A stretch of 64,000 bases of DNA from JADKAV01 sp963704075 (GCA_963704075.1 CAVPGV010000027.1:1-64000); one strand, 5' to 3'. Numbered from the stretch's first letter, positions 46,462 to 56,598 are shown. The notes: generated from the letters alone by a model not told the origin. A program made the numbers and translations.

Positions 46462-46478
46462 ATACACCCGGGGGGTAT
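46462..46478. promoter_or_regulatory. CsoR/CstR-like operator candidate
   Basis: ATACACCC-G-GGGGGTAT is an inverted repeat with one mismatch, resembling the ATACCCC/GGGGTAT-type sites bound by CsoR-family repressors (copper, formaldehyde or persulfide sensing). It lies about 50 bp before the DUF2892 gene, a family often controlled by persulfide sensors. No csoR-like gene is in the window. Confidence 0.5.
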
Positions 46479-46528
46479 ATGCGTTTACACGAAAGCCAGC
46501 GCCTCAGCGAATGACCGAAGGACACGAC

Positions 46529-46744
46529 ATGACCAAGAACGAAGGAACCACAGACCGGATCATCCGAGGCGGTATCGCCGTCACCGCGTTGGGCACGAGC
46601 CTGGCCATCGGTGGGGTATTCAACCCCGTCGGGGTGGCCCTTCTGGGTGTGTCGGGTGTGGCGGGGTTCACTGCCATCTCCGGCTACTGCCCGTTGTACT
46701 CCGTGCTCGGCATCTCAACCGCGTCCGCTCCACAAGAGGACTGA
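46529..46744 (+). CDS. DUF2892 (YgaP-like) small membrane protein
   Basis: The product is 71 residues with two hydrophobic helices (IIRGGIAVTALGTSLAIGG and PVGVALLGVSGVAGFTAISG) and the family's cysteine motif YCPLYSVLGI. DUF2892 proteins are often fused or linked to rhodanese domains and sulfur handling. ATG 46529 has AGGA 6 bases upstream; ATG 46511 is in frame without one. A CsoR/CstR-like palindrome upstream fits persulfide or metal control. Confidence 0.82.
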   Translation: MTKNEGTTDRIIRGGIAVTALGTSLAIGGVFNPVGVALLGVSGVAGFTAISGYCPLYSVLGISTASAPQED

Positions 46745-46888
46745 AATAGGTCCCTCCGGTGATGCACCGCCGCCCGTAGAGACGTATTCGGTGCCAGCAC
46801 ACCCGCCACCCCTCGCGGGACGTGCGCGGTGTCGGCCAGTGGTTGGCCGCGGTCCTCGAGCCAGGGCCGACGGCGACCTTCCGAATCC

Positions 46889-49856
46889 TCAGCCCGGTAC
46901 GAGGAACTCGACCTGGCAGACCTTGCCGACGGCGTCTTGCGGGTAGCTGGGCTCCTGGTACCAGTTCTCCACGACCATCCGGTACTCGCTCGCGAACTGG
47001 TAGCGACTGTGGGTCTGCAGGATCGGACTCGGGTCACCAGCGACGCCTGGCGAGTACTCGCTGACGTACCGGTCGACGTGGCTTTGCTGGTCTGAGAACA
47101 CGCGGAATCCGATCGGATCTGTGCGCCGGAACAGGTTGATCCAGCGTGGGGAGGCCGATGAGATCCCCAACCGGGACGCAAGGCTTCCATCGGGCACAGG
47201 GGACCCGAGTGGGTCGTCCGGGCCGCCGGTGTCGGGCGCGTCAGGAGTAGCGCTGCCGAAGTCGGCCCGGTCGGTCAACGGGTGACTACCGACAACCTCT
47301 GGCCCGAGGACTCCGGGGAAGACCCGCCCGTACCAGGTGCGCAGCTGCGAGCCGTAGGTCACCAGACGTAGTCCCTCGATTTCATCGTCAGCCATTTGTG
47401 CGGCAGCAGCCACAGCTATCAGTGAGCCTTGACTGTGCCCCGACACGATGACATTCGCGCCCAGGCTGTGCGCCCAGCCGATCCTGGAGGTGATTTCCGG
47501 CACGACCCGCTCGGCGTAGCACGGCGGACCGAGCGGGTGCGCCACGCGGGGCCAGAACGTGCTGAGGTCCCACAGCACACCGACTCCCCTGCGTGCACCC
47601 TCGGACTTGCCGCAGACGAGCGGCCACGGCGATCAGCCCGGCTGAGACACCAAGGGCTGTCCAGAGACCTACGACCGCCAGGGTCCGCAGGCGTTCATGG
47701 TCCTGCCATGGCGGCGACCCGGTAGAAGCGCCGATGATCACCGCCACCGCCGCAACCGACGTGATGACACCGAACAGTCCCAGTAGGCGCTCCGCGCGGT
47801 GGGTGAACCCGGCGGTGAGCCTGGCCTGCGTGCTCCCCCGTCGAAGAACGCCTATCACCGCATCGAACATGGTTTGCTCGACGATCGCGGTCCGGGCATG
47901 CCGCCGGAAGTACCAGAAACACACGCCCGACGTCACTGCGATCGCGAGCAGCCACAAGGGCATCGACAGCGCGAACCAGACGAGCACCTGGGGAACGATC
48001 AATGGTTCCTGCGGGGCATTCGCCACTGCGAGGTGAACCCCGGCAGGCTCCTTCGCCCTGATCTGGATGGCACCGTTCGGTGTGACCGTGCCGGAGGCGA
48101 CATACTCGCCGGCAGCAGCCGATTCCGTCATGGACGCGTCCGAGCAGGTTGGCGCCTCATCGGAGGCAGTGACACAGCTGTCTATGAGTGTGACCGGCGG
48201 ATCCACCGCAAGAACCTTGCCTCCGGTCAGGTCGAGCCCGGGTACCTGATGCCTGACCCCCTCGAACGCGCGGGTGGTTGCAAGGGACTCCACTGCCACG
48301 GTCCCCGACCAAACGGTGACCACGCCGTCTGCGTCGATACTGACCTCGGCACGTTCGATGGCGACCGGACCACGAGCATTGAGGACCGGCTGCCCCAACT
48401 GCAACTGCGCGGCGCGTGCCCCAGGCGAAGCTTGGTCGCGGAACCCGGCCTGCAGGTCCGCCACCGACTGGCCACCTCCGTTCAACCAGTCAGCGACCAG
48501 AACCGTGGTCGACGTGGTGAAGATGGCGGCGATCCAGACCGCAGAGCCGAGCAGAACGGCCGTCCCTGCGCCGTGCCAGGCCCGCGGCTTGCCCGCCTGA
48601 GGATCGGAGCGGCTGTGCTGGAACCAGAGGCCGAGCCCCAGCACAGCGAGCGCCAGCACGGTCACCAGCGGCCACCAGTCCAAGAACGCACCCAGCGCGA
48701 TTCCGACGAGTGTCAATGGGAGGAGCAAGGCCCGCCACGGTCTGTCCGAAGCGAAGACGAGCCACGACACGCAGGACACCAGCAGGAACAGCAACCCGCC
48801 GACCACGAGGTTGTGGCCCCGTAGCGGCCCCGCCTGCGCTGCGGTCTCCAACGGACTCGACGTGAAGAGCAGATAGCCGTATGCCGCGAGCAGCGCCAGC
48901 ACCCCCCAGCCCACGAACTGGGAGATGCGACAAGCCGTTCGCCTTCCCCAGCCGGCTTCCTCAACCCTGCCGGGGAAGTCGATGCCATCTTCGTAGCTCA
49001 TCGCTACGGCGACGATCGCCAGCAGCCCCAGTAGCACGGCCAAGATGCCGGTCACCGCCAGACCCAGCTGGTGAGAGGTCCCGCCGAAGTCGGCCAAGGG
49101 GAACACGCCGGATCCCACGACGACCGCTACCCCGCCCGCGAGATGCAGCCGTTGAAGACGACGGGTGCGGTCGCTGCCGTTCCACATCCGTCTGCGGCTC
49201 AGAACCCTGAACTTATGCGATGGGGCAACCGGCTGCGGCAATACGTCCTCGTACCGGTTCATCGACTGCCGGGATAGGAACCACAGCCCGGCCAGGGCGA
49301 GCAGCGGCAGCAGGGATCCGGCCAGTACGCGCCGGGTAGTGGTGTCCCAGGGGGGTCGCTCAAGGAACTGCAGGACCGACGGCAGCGAGGGACACACCAT
49401 CGATCCGCCCCGGAAGCACTGCCATGCCACCAAGTCGATGCCGACCAAGCACAGACCAGCGATCAGCAGCAGGGTCAGCAGCAGAGACGCGACGCGCACG
49501 ACGATTGCTGTCGCCTTGCGCGTCCCGGCGTCCACGTCGAGCTCCGGCCGGGCCCAGTAAGAGAGATTGCCCAGGGCGAACGGCAGCAAGGTCAGCCACG
49601 CCGCGCGTCGCACCCATCCGAGGAATCCCGCGGCCCCGGACGTCAACGCACCCCACGAGTACGCCTCAACTGCGGCGAAGCCCGGAACGGTCACGCCATA
49701 CGGGGAACCCTTTCGGCACCGGTAGAAGCCGGTGAGGTGATCACCTGCCACCTGCCCGACTTCTGAGGCCTCGACGCCCAGCATCTGGTGCGGCGGGGTT
49801 CCGGAAACGCCGTGGACGCGTAACTCGAGCACCCCCGGAACCAGTGGTTCAGCCAT
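46889..49856 (-). CDS. Large polytopic membrane protein with C-terminal lipase-like domain, one apparent frameshift
   Basis: The corrected product is 988 residues. After a soluble start (LELRVHGVSGTPPHQML) there are roughly ten membrane helices with an outer beta-rich segment around 480-620. The C-terminal 230 residues, in a second frame, resemble an alpha/beta hydrolase: WDLSTFWPRVAHPLGPPCYAERVVPEI, then GHSQGS as nucleophile elbow. The frame gains one base at 47609: CGG+C read as one Arg codon gives LRKSEGARRGVGVLWD. Proteins with this layout occur in actinobacteria without assigned function. ATG 49856 is chosen; the open frame starts 19 codons earlier. Confidence 0.72.
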
Positions 49857-50064
49857 GGCGACCCCCAACTGTGAGGTACGAACACCATGAACACTGACAG
49901 ACCGGTGCGACATTTGTAAGCCCCCGACAAGCGGCGCTGCTCAACCTGGTCCGAACCTAACGTTCACAGCCTGGGCTGGATGGCCCGCGGGCACTGACCG
50001 ACCTCCGTGCCCCCATCGGTGCGAGGTTGGTGGCCCGGCGCCCTTCAGAATCGACTATGCCCGC

Positions 50065-50349
50065 CTACTTCCACTGTCCGAGCCGGCTAAGCGAAGCGTC
50101 GACTGCCTCGTCCCTATCCGGGTAGATGCTGCGTGTCTGTCCGCGCACATACGTCCGGGGAAGCCAGTCCCGAGGATGGATCTTCGGCAGGATCTTCGCG
50201 ACGGCTAGGGCCACGTACATGACCGTGTTGACCGCCACGAAGGCCGCGAGCACCGAGAACCACAGGGAACCAAGCGTGCTCTCGGGGAAGAGCATCCCCG
50301 CTTCCATGACTGTCACGTGCACAGCCTCAAGCCCGCAAAACATCAGCAT
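50065..50349 (-). CDS. Small membrane protein coupled to the glycosyltransferase
   Basis: The product is 94 residues. One clear membrane helix (LWFSVLAAFVAVNTVMYVALAVAKIL) is followed by a basic cytosolic segment PKIHPRDWLPRTYVRG. The ATG at 50349 lies inside the end of the glycosyltransferase gene (23 bp overlap) with GAAGGCGG just ahead, so it is probably co-translated. It may assist the GT2 enzyme in the membrane. No known family is recognised. Confidence 0.65.
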   Translation of the reverse strand: MLMFCGLEAVHVTVMEAGMLFPESTLGSLWFSVLAAFVAVNTVMYVALAVAKILPKIHPRDWLPRTYVRGQTRSIYPDRDEAVDASLSRLGQWK

Positions 50350-51910
50350 CCGCCTTCACCACGACGCCGCCACCCTCGTCCCGGACCACATGACCCCACT
50401 GCGCGCTCTTGGCGGTCATGATGTCGATGACTCCCTTGACGTACACCACGTTGAGGAACATCGCGTAGACCAGCTCCGGGAAGAGCAACGCCGCCAGCAG
50501 CCGCGCCTGCCAGGTAGATCGCCACACGGCGACGACTCGCTCGACGGCGAACACGGTACCGATACCGATCCAGAACGGGAACCAGACCCATTGATCCAGG
50601 GAGAAGACCATGGAGAACAGCAGAACCAGATAGGCCGTGAGAGCCACGACGCCATAACCGATCCCCAGTTGCTGGGCCCAATAGCGCGCGGTTTGAGGCG
50701 TCACGCCGTACGCCCCCAGATTCTCCAGCGCTCCGCGCTGCCAACGTAGACGTTGATGCCATAGCGCCCGCCAGGTGGGCATCACCTCTGTCACCACCCG
50801 GCATCGATCGGGCGAGATCATCAGGGCACCGAGAGATTTCAAAGCGATGGTCAACTCGTTGTCCTCGGTGAGCGCCTCGGTGTCGTACACGTCTGAGTAG
50901 TGGCCGGGTAGCAGGGTGCCGCGGCTCGCAGCCACGGTCTTCAGCGCTCGTGAGCGGAACATGGACGCCGTCCCTGTGAGGACGAAAACCCGCCCCCGGC
51001 GACGCGCGATCTCGCGGCTGTACCGGGTGTACTCGTTGCGCTGAAACTGCCCCATGATGCCCGCGCCGTCCTCGCCGTAGAAGAGGCCACCAATAGCCAT
51101 CAAGGCGCGGTCGTCAGCCATCCGCTGGCGGGCGGCAGCAAGGTAACCACGGTCGAGAACCGTATCGGCGTCCATGACCATCACCGTGTCGTTCTCGTCG
51201 AGTTGAGGCAGCAGACGCACGAGCACCTGGTTGAGTGCACCCGCCTTCTTCTTCGTGTTGCCGACCGTGGGGACGACTTCAACCCCGGCCGCCCGGGCAA
51301 GTTGTTCTGTCGAGTCGGTGCAGTTGTCAGCCACGACGATGATCCGGTCCGGAGGGTCATCGTGCTCCTGCAACGACCGCAGGGTGGCCTCGATCTTGTC
51401 TTCCTCGTTGTGGGCCGGAATGAGTACCGTGACCGTGACCGGACCATGAAAGACCCCGCGTGTCTGCTCCATGACGATCTTCGGGGCCAGTGGCGTGATG
51501 CCCGGATTCTCGGAGCGACGGTAGCGATTCGCGATCGTGTGCTCCATTGCTGCAACGGCGGCCGCGAACAGCAGCGCTACCGCGACCGCCATCACTATCA
51601 CGTGGGGGCTGGGAGCCTGCGTGTCGTACAGGATTCGCCATGTCTCGAACAGCACTCCACGCTGCGGCGGGGTCCGTCTCGCGGGGTCCGTCAGCGACAA
51701 GGACATCCAGAGCATCACCGCTGCGGCAACGCCGAGCAGGAGGACCACCAGCCCCACCGCCCGGTCCATCCGCAGCCGAGCCATGCGCCGAACGACGGGG
51801 ACGTGCTCAACGCCGCCTGGTGAAGGGTGGGACGTGGCGTCCCGACCCGCGCCACCGTCCTGCCCGGTGGTCGTCAGATGCGTGGTGAAACCCGGTACCC
51901 GATGCGTCAT
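50327..51910 (-). CDS. Membrane family 2 glycosyltransferase
   Basis: The product is 527 residues. Two N-terminal helices precede a GT-A domain (VTVLIPAHNEEDKIEATLRSL, VADNCTD, DADTVLD as DxD, TEDNELT) and the processive-type motif QRLRWQRGAL, followed by three to four C-terminal helices. This is the layout of BcsA/NodC/IcaA-like synthases that extrude a polysaccharide. The start overlaps the stop of the preceding small ORF (ATGA). The product polymer is unknown, and no other capsule gene is adjacent. Confidence 0.87.
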   Translation of the reverse strand: MTHRVPGFTTHLTTTGQDGGAGRDATSHPSPGGVEHVPVVRRMARLRMDRAVGLVVLLLGVAAAVMLWMSLSLTDPARRTPPQRGVLFETWRILYDTQAPSPHVIVMAVAVALLFAAAVAAMEHTIANRYRRSENPGITPLAPKIVMEQTRGVFHGPVTVTVLIPAHNEEDKIEATLRSLQEHDDPPDRIIVVADNCTDSTEQLARAAGVEVVPTVGNTKKKAGALNQVLVRLLPQLDENDTVMVMDADTVLDRGYLAAARQRMADDRALMAIGGLFYGEDGAGIMGQFQRNEYTRYSREIARRRGRVFVLTGTASMFRSRALKTVAASRGTLLPGHYSDVYDTEALTEDNELTIALKSLGALMISPDRCRVVTEVMPTWRALWHQRLRWQRGALENLGAYGVTPQTARYWAQQLGIGYGVVALTAYLVLLFSMVFSLDQWVWFPFWIGIGTVFAVERVVAVWRSTWQARLLAALLFPELVYAMFLNVVYVKGVIDIMTAKSAQWGHVVRDEGGGVVVKADADVLRA

Positions 51911-52161
51911 CGCGTCGCCTCCTCTCTACCGAGATCGGTTTCGACAAGCAGCACCTTGAGCACACCGGGGTCATCAGGGTTGATCGCACATTCGGGCGAC
52001 CGTGCAACACGCAGCGGCACGAACGATGTCGAGTGGACCAGCAACCTACGGGCCTCTGGCCGGAACCACAGGGAGCACCAACTCTGTGCGCGGCTGACAA
52101 CCTCAGGCGAACTGCCGCAGCCATGGCCACCTGGGTCACGGCCGGGGGACGGGAGCGACAT
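51907..52161 (-). CDS. Hypothetical protein upstream of the glycosyltransferase
   Basis: The product is 84 residues if started at ATG 52161. The C-terminal part (SWCSLWFRPEARRLLVHSTSFVPLRVARSPECAI) looks like coding sequence and the end overlaps the glycosyltransferase start by ATGA, which supports translation. There is no recognised family, no signal peptide and a weak ribosome binding site. The 300 bp further upstream to the antiporter gene hold nothing I can name. Confidence 0.4.
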   Translation of the reverse strand: MSLPSPGRDPGGHGCGSSPEVVSRAQSWCSLWFRPEARRLLVHSTSFVPLRVARSPECAINPDDPGVLKVLLVETDLGREEATR

Positions 52162-52459
52162 CCTGCCGTCACCGAAATCGCCTGGGAGGCGGCGGCTCAG
52201 GAAGCAGACGGTCTGCCTTGGGACCTTCGACACGGCATCAATGCCCGTCGGCGCACTGTGAGCCATCCCCGCCAACAGCAGCCACTACCGTGTGGGGCGG
52301 ATGCGGACTGCTCCTGTCCCGCGGTCATGCGCAGTCTCCGGAAGTGCGCCACTGGCGCCCTGTTCGCGATGTCCGACCCGTGCACCTGCGACGACCAGCA
52401 GTAGCGAGCGTGACTTCTGCGCACATAGCCTCGATAAGGGGTACTCGCAGAAGGGATCC

Positions 52460-54295
52460 ATGGACACCACCGAAGTGACGATCGCACTGGGCACCATCGT
52501 GGTGTTCGGGGTTGGTGCCATGTGGCTCGGGCGCAAGACCGGGATTCCTTCCATCGTCCTATTGCTGCTTGCCGGGATCCTCGCCGGCCCTGTGACGGGA
52601 CTCGTCGACCCCGACGCGCTCCTGGGCGACACCTTGGACCCGGCGGTGACACTGGCTGTGGGACTGCTGCTGTTCGACTCCGGGTTCTCCTTGCAGTTCC
52701 GGAGACTGACCGAGGGTCGAGCGGTTGTCCTGCGCCTCGTATCCGTCGGAGTGCTGGTCACCTGGGCAGTCGGATCGGCGGCGGCCTACCTGATCTTCGC
52801 TGTCCCGGGCAAGGTCGCCCTGCTGCTGGGTGCGGTGCTGGTGGTTTCGGGCCCTACGGTCGTCGGACCGATCCTGCAGGCGTCTCGCCCACGGCCACGC
52901 ACCGCCCAGATCCTGGAGTGGGAAGGCACGTTGTTGGACCCGATCGGCGCCACGTTGGGCATCGTGGTGCTCACCGGGATCACGTCCGAGACCCGCACTG
53001 GAACTGGCCTCATCCTGCCCGCTCTGACCGCAGCCACCGGCATCGGTATCGGTGTGGCGTGCGCGGCACTGCTGATCCTGGCCGTGCGCAACTTCGCGAT
53101 GCCCGACGACCTGCAGGTGCCGGTCGCATTCATGTTCGCGGTCCTCGCCTTCACCGCCGCGAACGTCCTGTTCTCCGAGGCGGGACTCTTCGCGACGCTG
53201 ACCATGGGTTTGGTCCTGTCCAACCAGCGTCTGGCCTACGTCGCCCGCATACGCCGCTTTCAGGCAAGTATCGGCACATTGGTCATCGCCACGCTGTTCA
53301 TCGTGCTCGCTGCCACCATTGAACTCTCAGCTCTTGAGTCCGTGCTGTTGCCGTCGGCTGCACTGCTCGCAGTGCTGGTGCTGGTCGCTCGACCGTTGGC
53401 GACACTGGCCGCCACTGTCCGCTCGGCCGTGAGCCGGCGCGAGCGCGCGTTCATCGCGTCGGTGGCTCCACGCGGCATCGTTGCGGCATCCACCGTGTCC
53501 TTCTACGCGATCAGTTTGGACGACAGCGGCATCGCCGCTGACGACATCGTGCCGATCACTTTCGCCATCATCATCGGCGCCGGAATCGTCTACGGGTTCG
53601 GAGCACCCGCGATGGCCAGGCTGCTGGGAGTCGGTCAGGGCACTGCAAAAGGGGTAGCGCTCTTCATGCCGGTGGAAGCCGCACACCGTGTTGCCAGCGA
53701 ACTTGCCGCCACTGGCGTCCCCACATTGGTGGTCGACGCCGGCAGAACGCGCGAACCTGACCACGAGCCGCTGCCGTACACGTTGATCAACAGTGGCACC
53801 GAGAGCCGGGATATGACCGATGCCCTGGAGGAGAACAACATCGGAACGGCGGTCATCGGGACCGGACTCGGTGAACGCGACATGGTGGCCATGGAGATCG
53901 TGGGTAGCGCGATCGGTGCGAAGAACGTGTACCTCATCCCCACTGCGACAGAGGCCGCAACTCACGGGATCGAGTCCTTGTGGCGTGCACAGGCCCCAGC
54001 CCGACGCATCGCCTTCGGGCCCGACATGACGCGTTCGAAGTTGCGCGACCTGGCCGATGCCGGTGGCGTGTTGAGGTGGTACCCGCTGGCCGACGATGCC
54101 ACCGCTATTCCGCCGGGAACCAGGCCGCTGTTCATCGTGACGGGAGACGGCCGAGGCATCGTCGCCAACCAGTCCACCCTCGACAAGGCCCGCGGTCGCC
54201 ATCGGGATCCGGACGCCCGAGTCCTGTGCATCACCTCTGATTCGAACGATGCCGACGACCCGCATCAGTCCGGATGGGAACGCGGCGTGGAGTAG
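52460..54295 (+). CDS. CPA1-type cation:proton antiporter, copy 1
   Basis: The product is 611 residues. About twelve helices form a Na+/H+ exchanger domain, with GLLLFDSGFSLQFRRL and PTVVGPILQASRPRPR matching the CPA1 core, and DPIGATLGIVVLT near the ion site. The C-terminal 190 residues are cytosolic with Rossmann-like RCK/TrkA character (VPTLVVDAGRTREPDHE, TALEENNIG region), suggesting regulation by a nucleotide. The ATG at 52460 follows AAGGGA. The gene from codon 21 onward recurs 2303 bp downstream. Confidence 0.87.
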   Translation: MDTTEVTIALGTIVVFGVGAMWLGRKTGIPSIVLLLLAGILAGPVTGLVDPDALLGDTLDPAVTLAVGLLLFDSGFSLQFRRLTEGRAVVLRLVSVGVLVTWAVGSAAAYLIFAVPGKVALLLGAVLVVSGPTVVGPILQASRPRPRTAQILEWEGTLLDPIGATLGIVVLTGITSETRTGTGLILPALTAATGIGIGVACAALLILAVRNFAMPDDLQVPVAFMFAVLAFTAANVLFSEAGLFATLTMGLVLSNQRLAYVARIRRFQASIGTLVIATLFIVLAATIELSALESVLLPSAALLAVLVLVARPLATLAATVRSAVSRRERAFIASVAPRGIVAASTVSFYAISLDDSGIAADDIVPITFAIIIGAGIVYGFGAPAMARLLGVGQGTAKGVALFMPVEAAHRVASELAATGVPTLVVDAGRTREPDHEPLPYTLINSGTESRDMTDALEENNIGTAVIGTGLGERDMVAMEIVGSAIGAKNVYLIPTATEAATHGIESLWRAQAPARRIAFGPDMTRSKLRDLADAGGVLRWYPLADDATAIPPGTRPLFIVTGDGRGIVANQSTLDKARGRHRDPDARVLCITSDSNDADDPHQSGWERGVE

Positions 54296-54818
54296 TCGCT
54301 GGCACCGGCATAGCCCCGGGGGACTTTGGTCGAATCCGGTCACTACGCGACCATTTGTGTCCAAAGTCCCTGTCAGCGCAGCGAGCGCGTGCCGCCAACC
54401 GACATAGGGTCGTGGCCAGGCACTACCGAGGAGGCCACGTGCGAGCAATCGTCCAGGATGAATACGGCCCATACGCCCGAGTACTGCGGGCCACACAGAT
54501 CGCAACCCCGGTTGCCGGACCCGGTGAGGTTCTGGTGCGGGTGCGGGCAACGTCCGTGCACGCCGATGTCTGGCACGCCGTCACCGGGATTCCCTACGTC
54601 CTGCGTCTCATGGGCTCGGGGGTACGCACCCCGAAACAACCGGTACCGGGTACAGATCTGGCCGGGGAAGTCGTCCAGGCCGGCGCCGGCGTCACCCGTT
54701 TCGCCCCCGGTGACCGCGTCTTCGGCGAGATCACCCCGAGCAACCAGTGGCGCAACGCGGGCGCATTCGCGCAGTTCGCGGCCGTGGACGAGACCCTGCT
54801 GGAGCCGATACCGGAGTA
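52520..54818. repeat. Tandem duplication unit 1 (antiporter plus 5' part of quinone reductase)
   Basis: This unit matches 54823-57121 with an exact 2303 bp offset. Divergence is uneven: the antiporter 5' part differs at roughly one base in ten, almost all synonymous, while the intergenic and reductase part (after about 54290) is nearly identical. The unit ends in the reductase gene at codon 126. Confidence 0.85.
54320..54370. promoter_or_regulatory. Nested inverted repeat before the truncated reductase copy
   Basis: Outer arms GGGACTTTGG (54320-54329) and CCAAAGTCCC (54361-54370) enclose inner arms GGTC and GACC with 8-base spacers on both sides. The left arm resembles half of a DosR/DevR box (GGGACTWWAGTCCC). 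It ends 68 bp before the reductase GTG. Confidence 0.55.
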
Positions 54819-54819
54819 G
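54439..54819 (+). pseudogene. Truncated NADPH:quinone reductase, copy 1
   Basis: 126 residues remain: the N-terminal MDR fold from MRAIVQDEYGPYARVLRAT to ETLLEPIPE, ending in a TAG created at the duplication junction. The NAD(P)-binding and catalytic parts are missing. It starts with GTG where the full copy at 56742 has ATG, with GAGGAGG upstream in both. It is unlikely to be an active enzyme. Confidence 0.8.
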
Positions 54820-54822
54820 GCG

Positions 54823-56598
54823 ATGTGGCTCGGGCGCAGTACGGGGATCCCGTCGATCGTCCTACTGCTGCTTGCCGGGATCGTCGCCGGCCCGGTGACA
54901 GGACTGGTGGACCCCGACGCGCTGCTGGGCGACACCTTGGATCCGGCCGTGACGCTGGCTGTGGGGTTGTTGCTGTTCGACTCCGGGTTCTCCTTGCAGT
55001 TCCGCAGACTGACCGAGGGTCGAGCGGTGGTCTTGCGACTCGTTTCCGTCGGAGTGCTGGTCACCTGGGCAGTCGGATCGGCGGCCGCCTACCTGATCTT
55101 CGACATCCCGGGAAAGGTCGCCCTGCTGCTGGGTGCGGTCCTAGTGGTTTCGGGCCCCACGGTCGTCGGACCGATCCTGCAGGCGTCTCGGCCGCGGCCA
55201 CGCACCGCCCAGATCCTGGAGTGGGAAGGCACGTTGCTGGACCCGATCGGCGCCACGTTGGGCATCGTGGTGCTCACCGTGATCACCTCCGAGACCCGCA
55301 CTGGAACTGGGCTCATCCTGCCCGCTCTGACCGCAGCCACCGGCATCGCCATCGGCGTGGCGTGCGCGGCACTGCTGATCCTGGCCGTGCGCAACTTCGC
55401 GATGCCCGACGACCTGCAGGTTCCGGTCGCCTTCATGTTCGCGGTCCTCGCCTTCACCGCCGCGAACGTCCTGTTCTCCGAGGCGGGGCTCTTCGCGACG
55501 CTGACCATGGGTTTGGTTCTGTCGAATCAACGTCTGGCCTACGTCGCCCGCATACGTCGCTTTCAAGCCAGCATCGGCACCCTGGTCATCGCCACGCTGT
55601 TCATCGTCCTCGCTGCCACCATCGAACTCTCAGCTCTTGAGTCCGTGCTGTTGCCGTCGGCTGCACTGCTCGCCGTGCTGGTGCTGGTCGCTCGACCGTT
55701 GGCGACACTGGCCGCCACTGTCCGCTCGACCGTGAGCCGTCGCGAACGCGCGTTCATCGCGTCGGTGGCCCCACGCGGCATCGTGGCGGCATCCACCGTG
55801 TCCTTCTACGCGATCAGTTTGGACGACAGCGGTATCGCCGCTGACGACATCGTGCCGATCACCTTTGCCATCATCATCGGCGCCGGAATCGTCTACGGGT
55901 TCGGATCACCCGCGATGGCCAGGCTGCTGGGAGTCGGTCAGGGCGCCGCAAAAGGGGTGGCGTTCTTCATGCCGGTGGAAGCCGCACATCCTGCGGCGAG
56001 CGAACTTGCCGGCACCGGGGTCCCCACATTGGTGGTCGACGCCGGCAGAAGGCACGAACCTGACCACGAGCCGCTGCCGTACACGTTGATCAACACTGGC
56101 ACCGAGAGCCGGGATATGACCGATGCCCTGGAGGAGAACAACATCGGAACGGCAGTCATCGGGACCGGACTGGGTGAACGCGACATGGTGGCCATGGAGA
56201 TCGTGGGTAGCGCGATCGGCGCGAAGAATGTGTACCTCATTCCCACGGCGACACAAACCGCGACTCACGGGATCGAGTCCTTGCGGCGCGCACAGACCCC
56301 AGCCCGACGCATCGCCTTCGGGTCCGACATGACGCGTTCGAAGTTGCGCGACCTGGCCGATGCCGGTGGCGTGTTGAGGTGGTACCCGCTGGGCGACGAT
56401 GCCACCGCTATTCCGCCGGGGACCAGGCCACTGTTCATCGTGACGGGAGACGGTCGAGGCATCGTCGCCAACCAGTCCACCCTCGACAAGGCCCGCGGTC
56501 GCCATCGCGATCCGGACGCCCGAGTGCTGTGCATCACCTCTGATTCGAACGACGCCGACGACCCGCATCAGTCCGGATGGGAACGCGGCGTGGAATAG
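54823..56598 (+). CDS. CPA1-type cation:proton antiporter, copy 2, N-terminally shortened
   Basis: The product is 591 residues and nearly identical to copy 1 (most differences are synonymous) but lacks its first 20 residues, so half of the first membrane helix is gone. The internal Met21 of copy 1 (MWLGR) is the start here, 4 bp after the truncated reductase stop, with no good ribosome binding site; translation may be coupled. The rest, including the DPIGATLG region and the cytosolic C-terminal domain, is complete. It may be a less active transporter, or a second strain's allele misplaced in series. Confidence 0.78.
   Translation: MWLGRSTGIPSIVLLLLAGIVAGPVTGLVDPDALLGDTLDPAVTLAVGLLLFDSGFSLQFRRLTEGRAVVLRLVSVGVLVTWAVGSAAAYLIFDIPGKVALLLGAVLVVSGPTVVGPILQASRPRPRTAQILEWEGTLLDPIGATLGIVVLTVITSETRTGTGLILPALTAATGIAIGVACAALLILAVRNFAMPDDLQVPVAFMFAVLAFTAANVLFSEAGLFATLTMGLVLSNQRLAYVARIRRFQASIGTLVIATLFIVLAATIELSALESVLLPSAALLAVLVLVARPLATLAATVRSTVSRRERAFIASVAPRGIVAASTVSFYAISLDDSGIAADDIVPITFAIIIGAGIVYGFGSPAMARLLGVGQGAAKGVAFFMPVEAAHPAASELAGTGVPTLVVDAGRRHEPDHEPLPYTLINTGTESRDMTDALEENNIGTAVIGTGLGERDMVAMEIVGSAIGAKNVYLIPTATQTATHGIESLRRAQTPARRIAFGSDMTRSKLRDLADAGGVLRWYPLGDDATAIPPGTRPLFIVTGDGRGIVANQSTLDKARGRHRDPDARVLCITSDSNDADDPHQSGWERGVE

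Noticed and set aside
54320..54370. tRNA gene (GGTCGAATCC resembles a T-loop)
   Set aside because: No acceptor stem, anticodon arm or D-arm can be formed around it; the palindromic arms explain the sequence better.
54823..54900. Insertion sequence or transposon at the duplication junction
   Set aside because: No terminal inverted repeats, target-site duplication or transposase sequence is present; only four bases separate the units.
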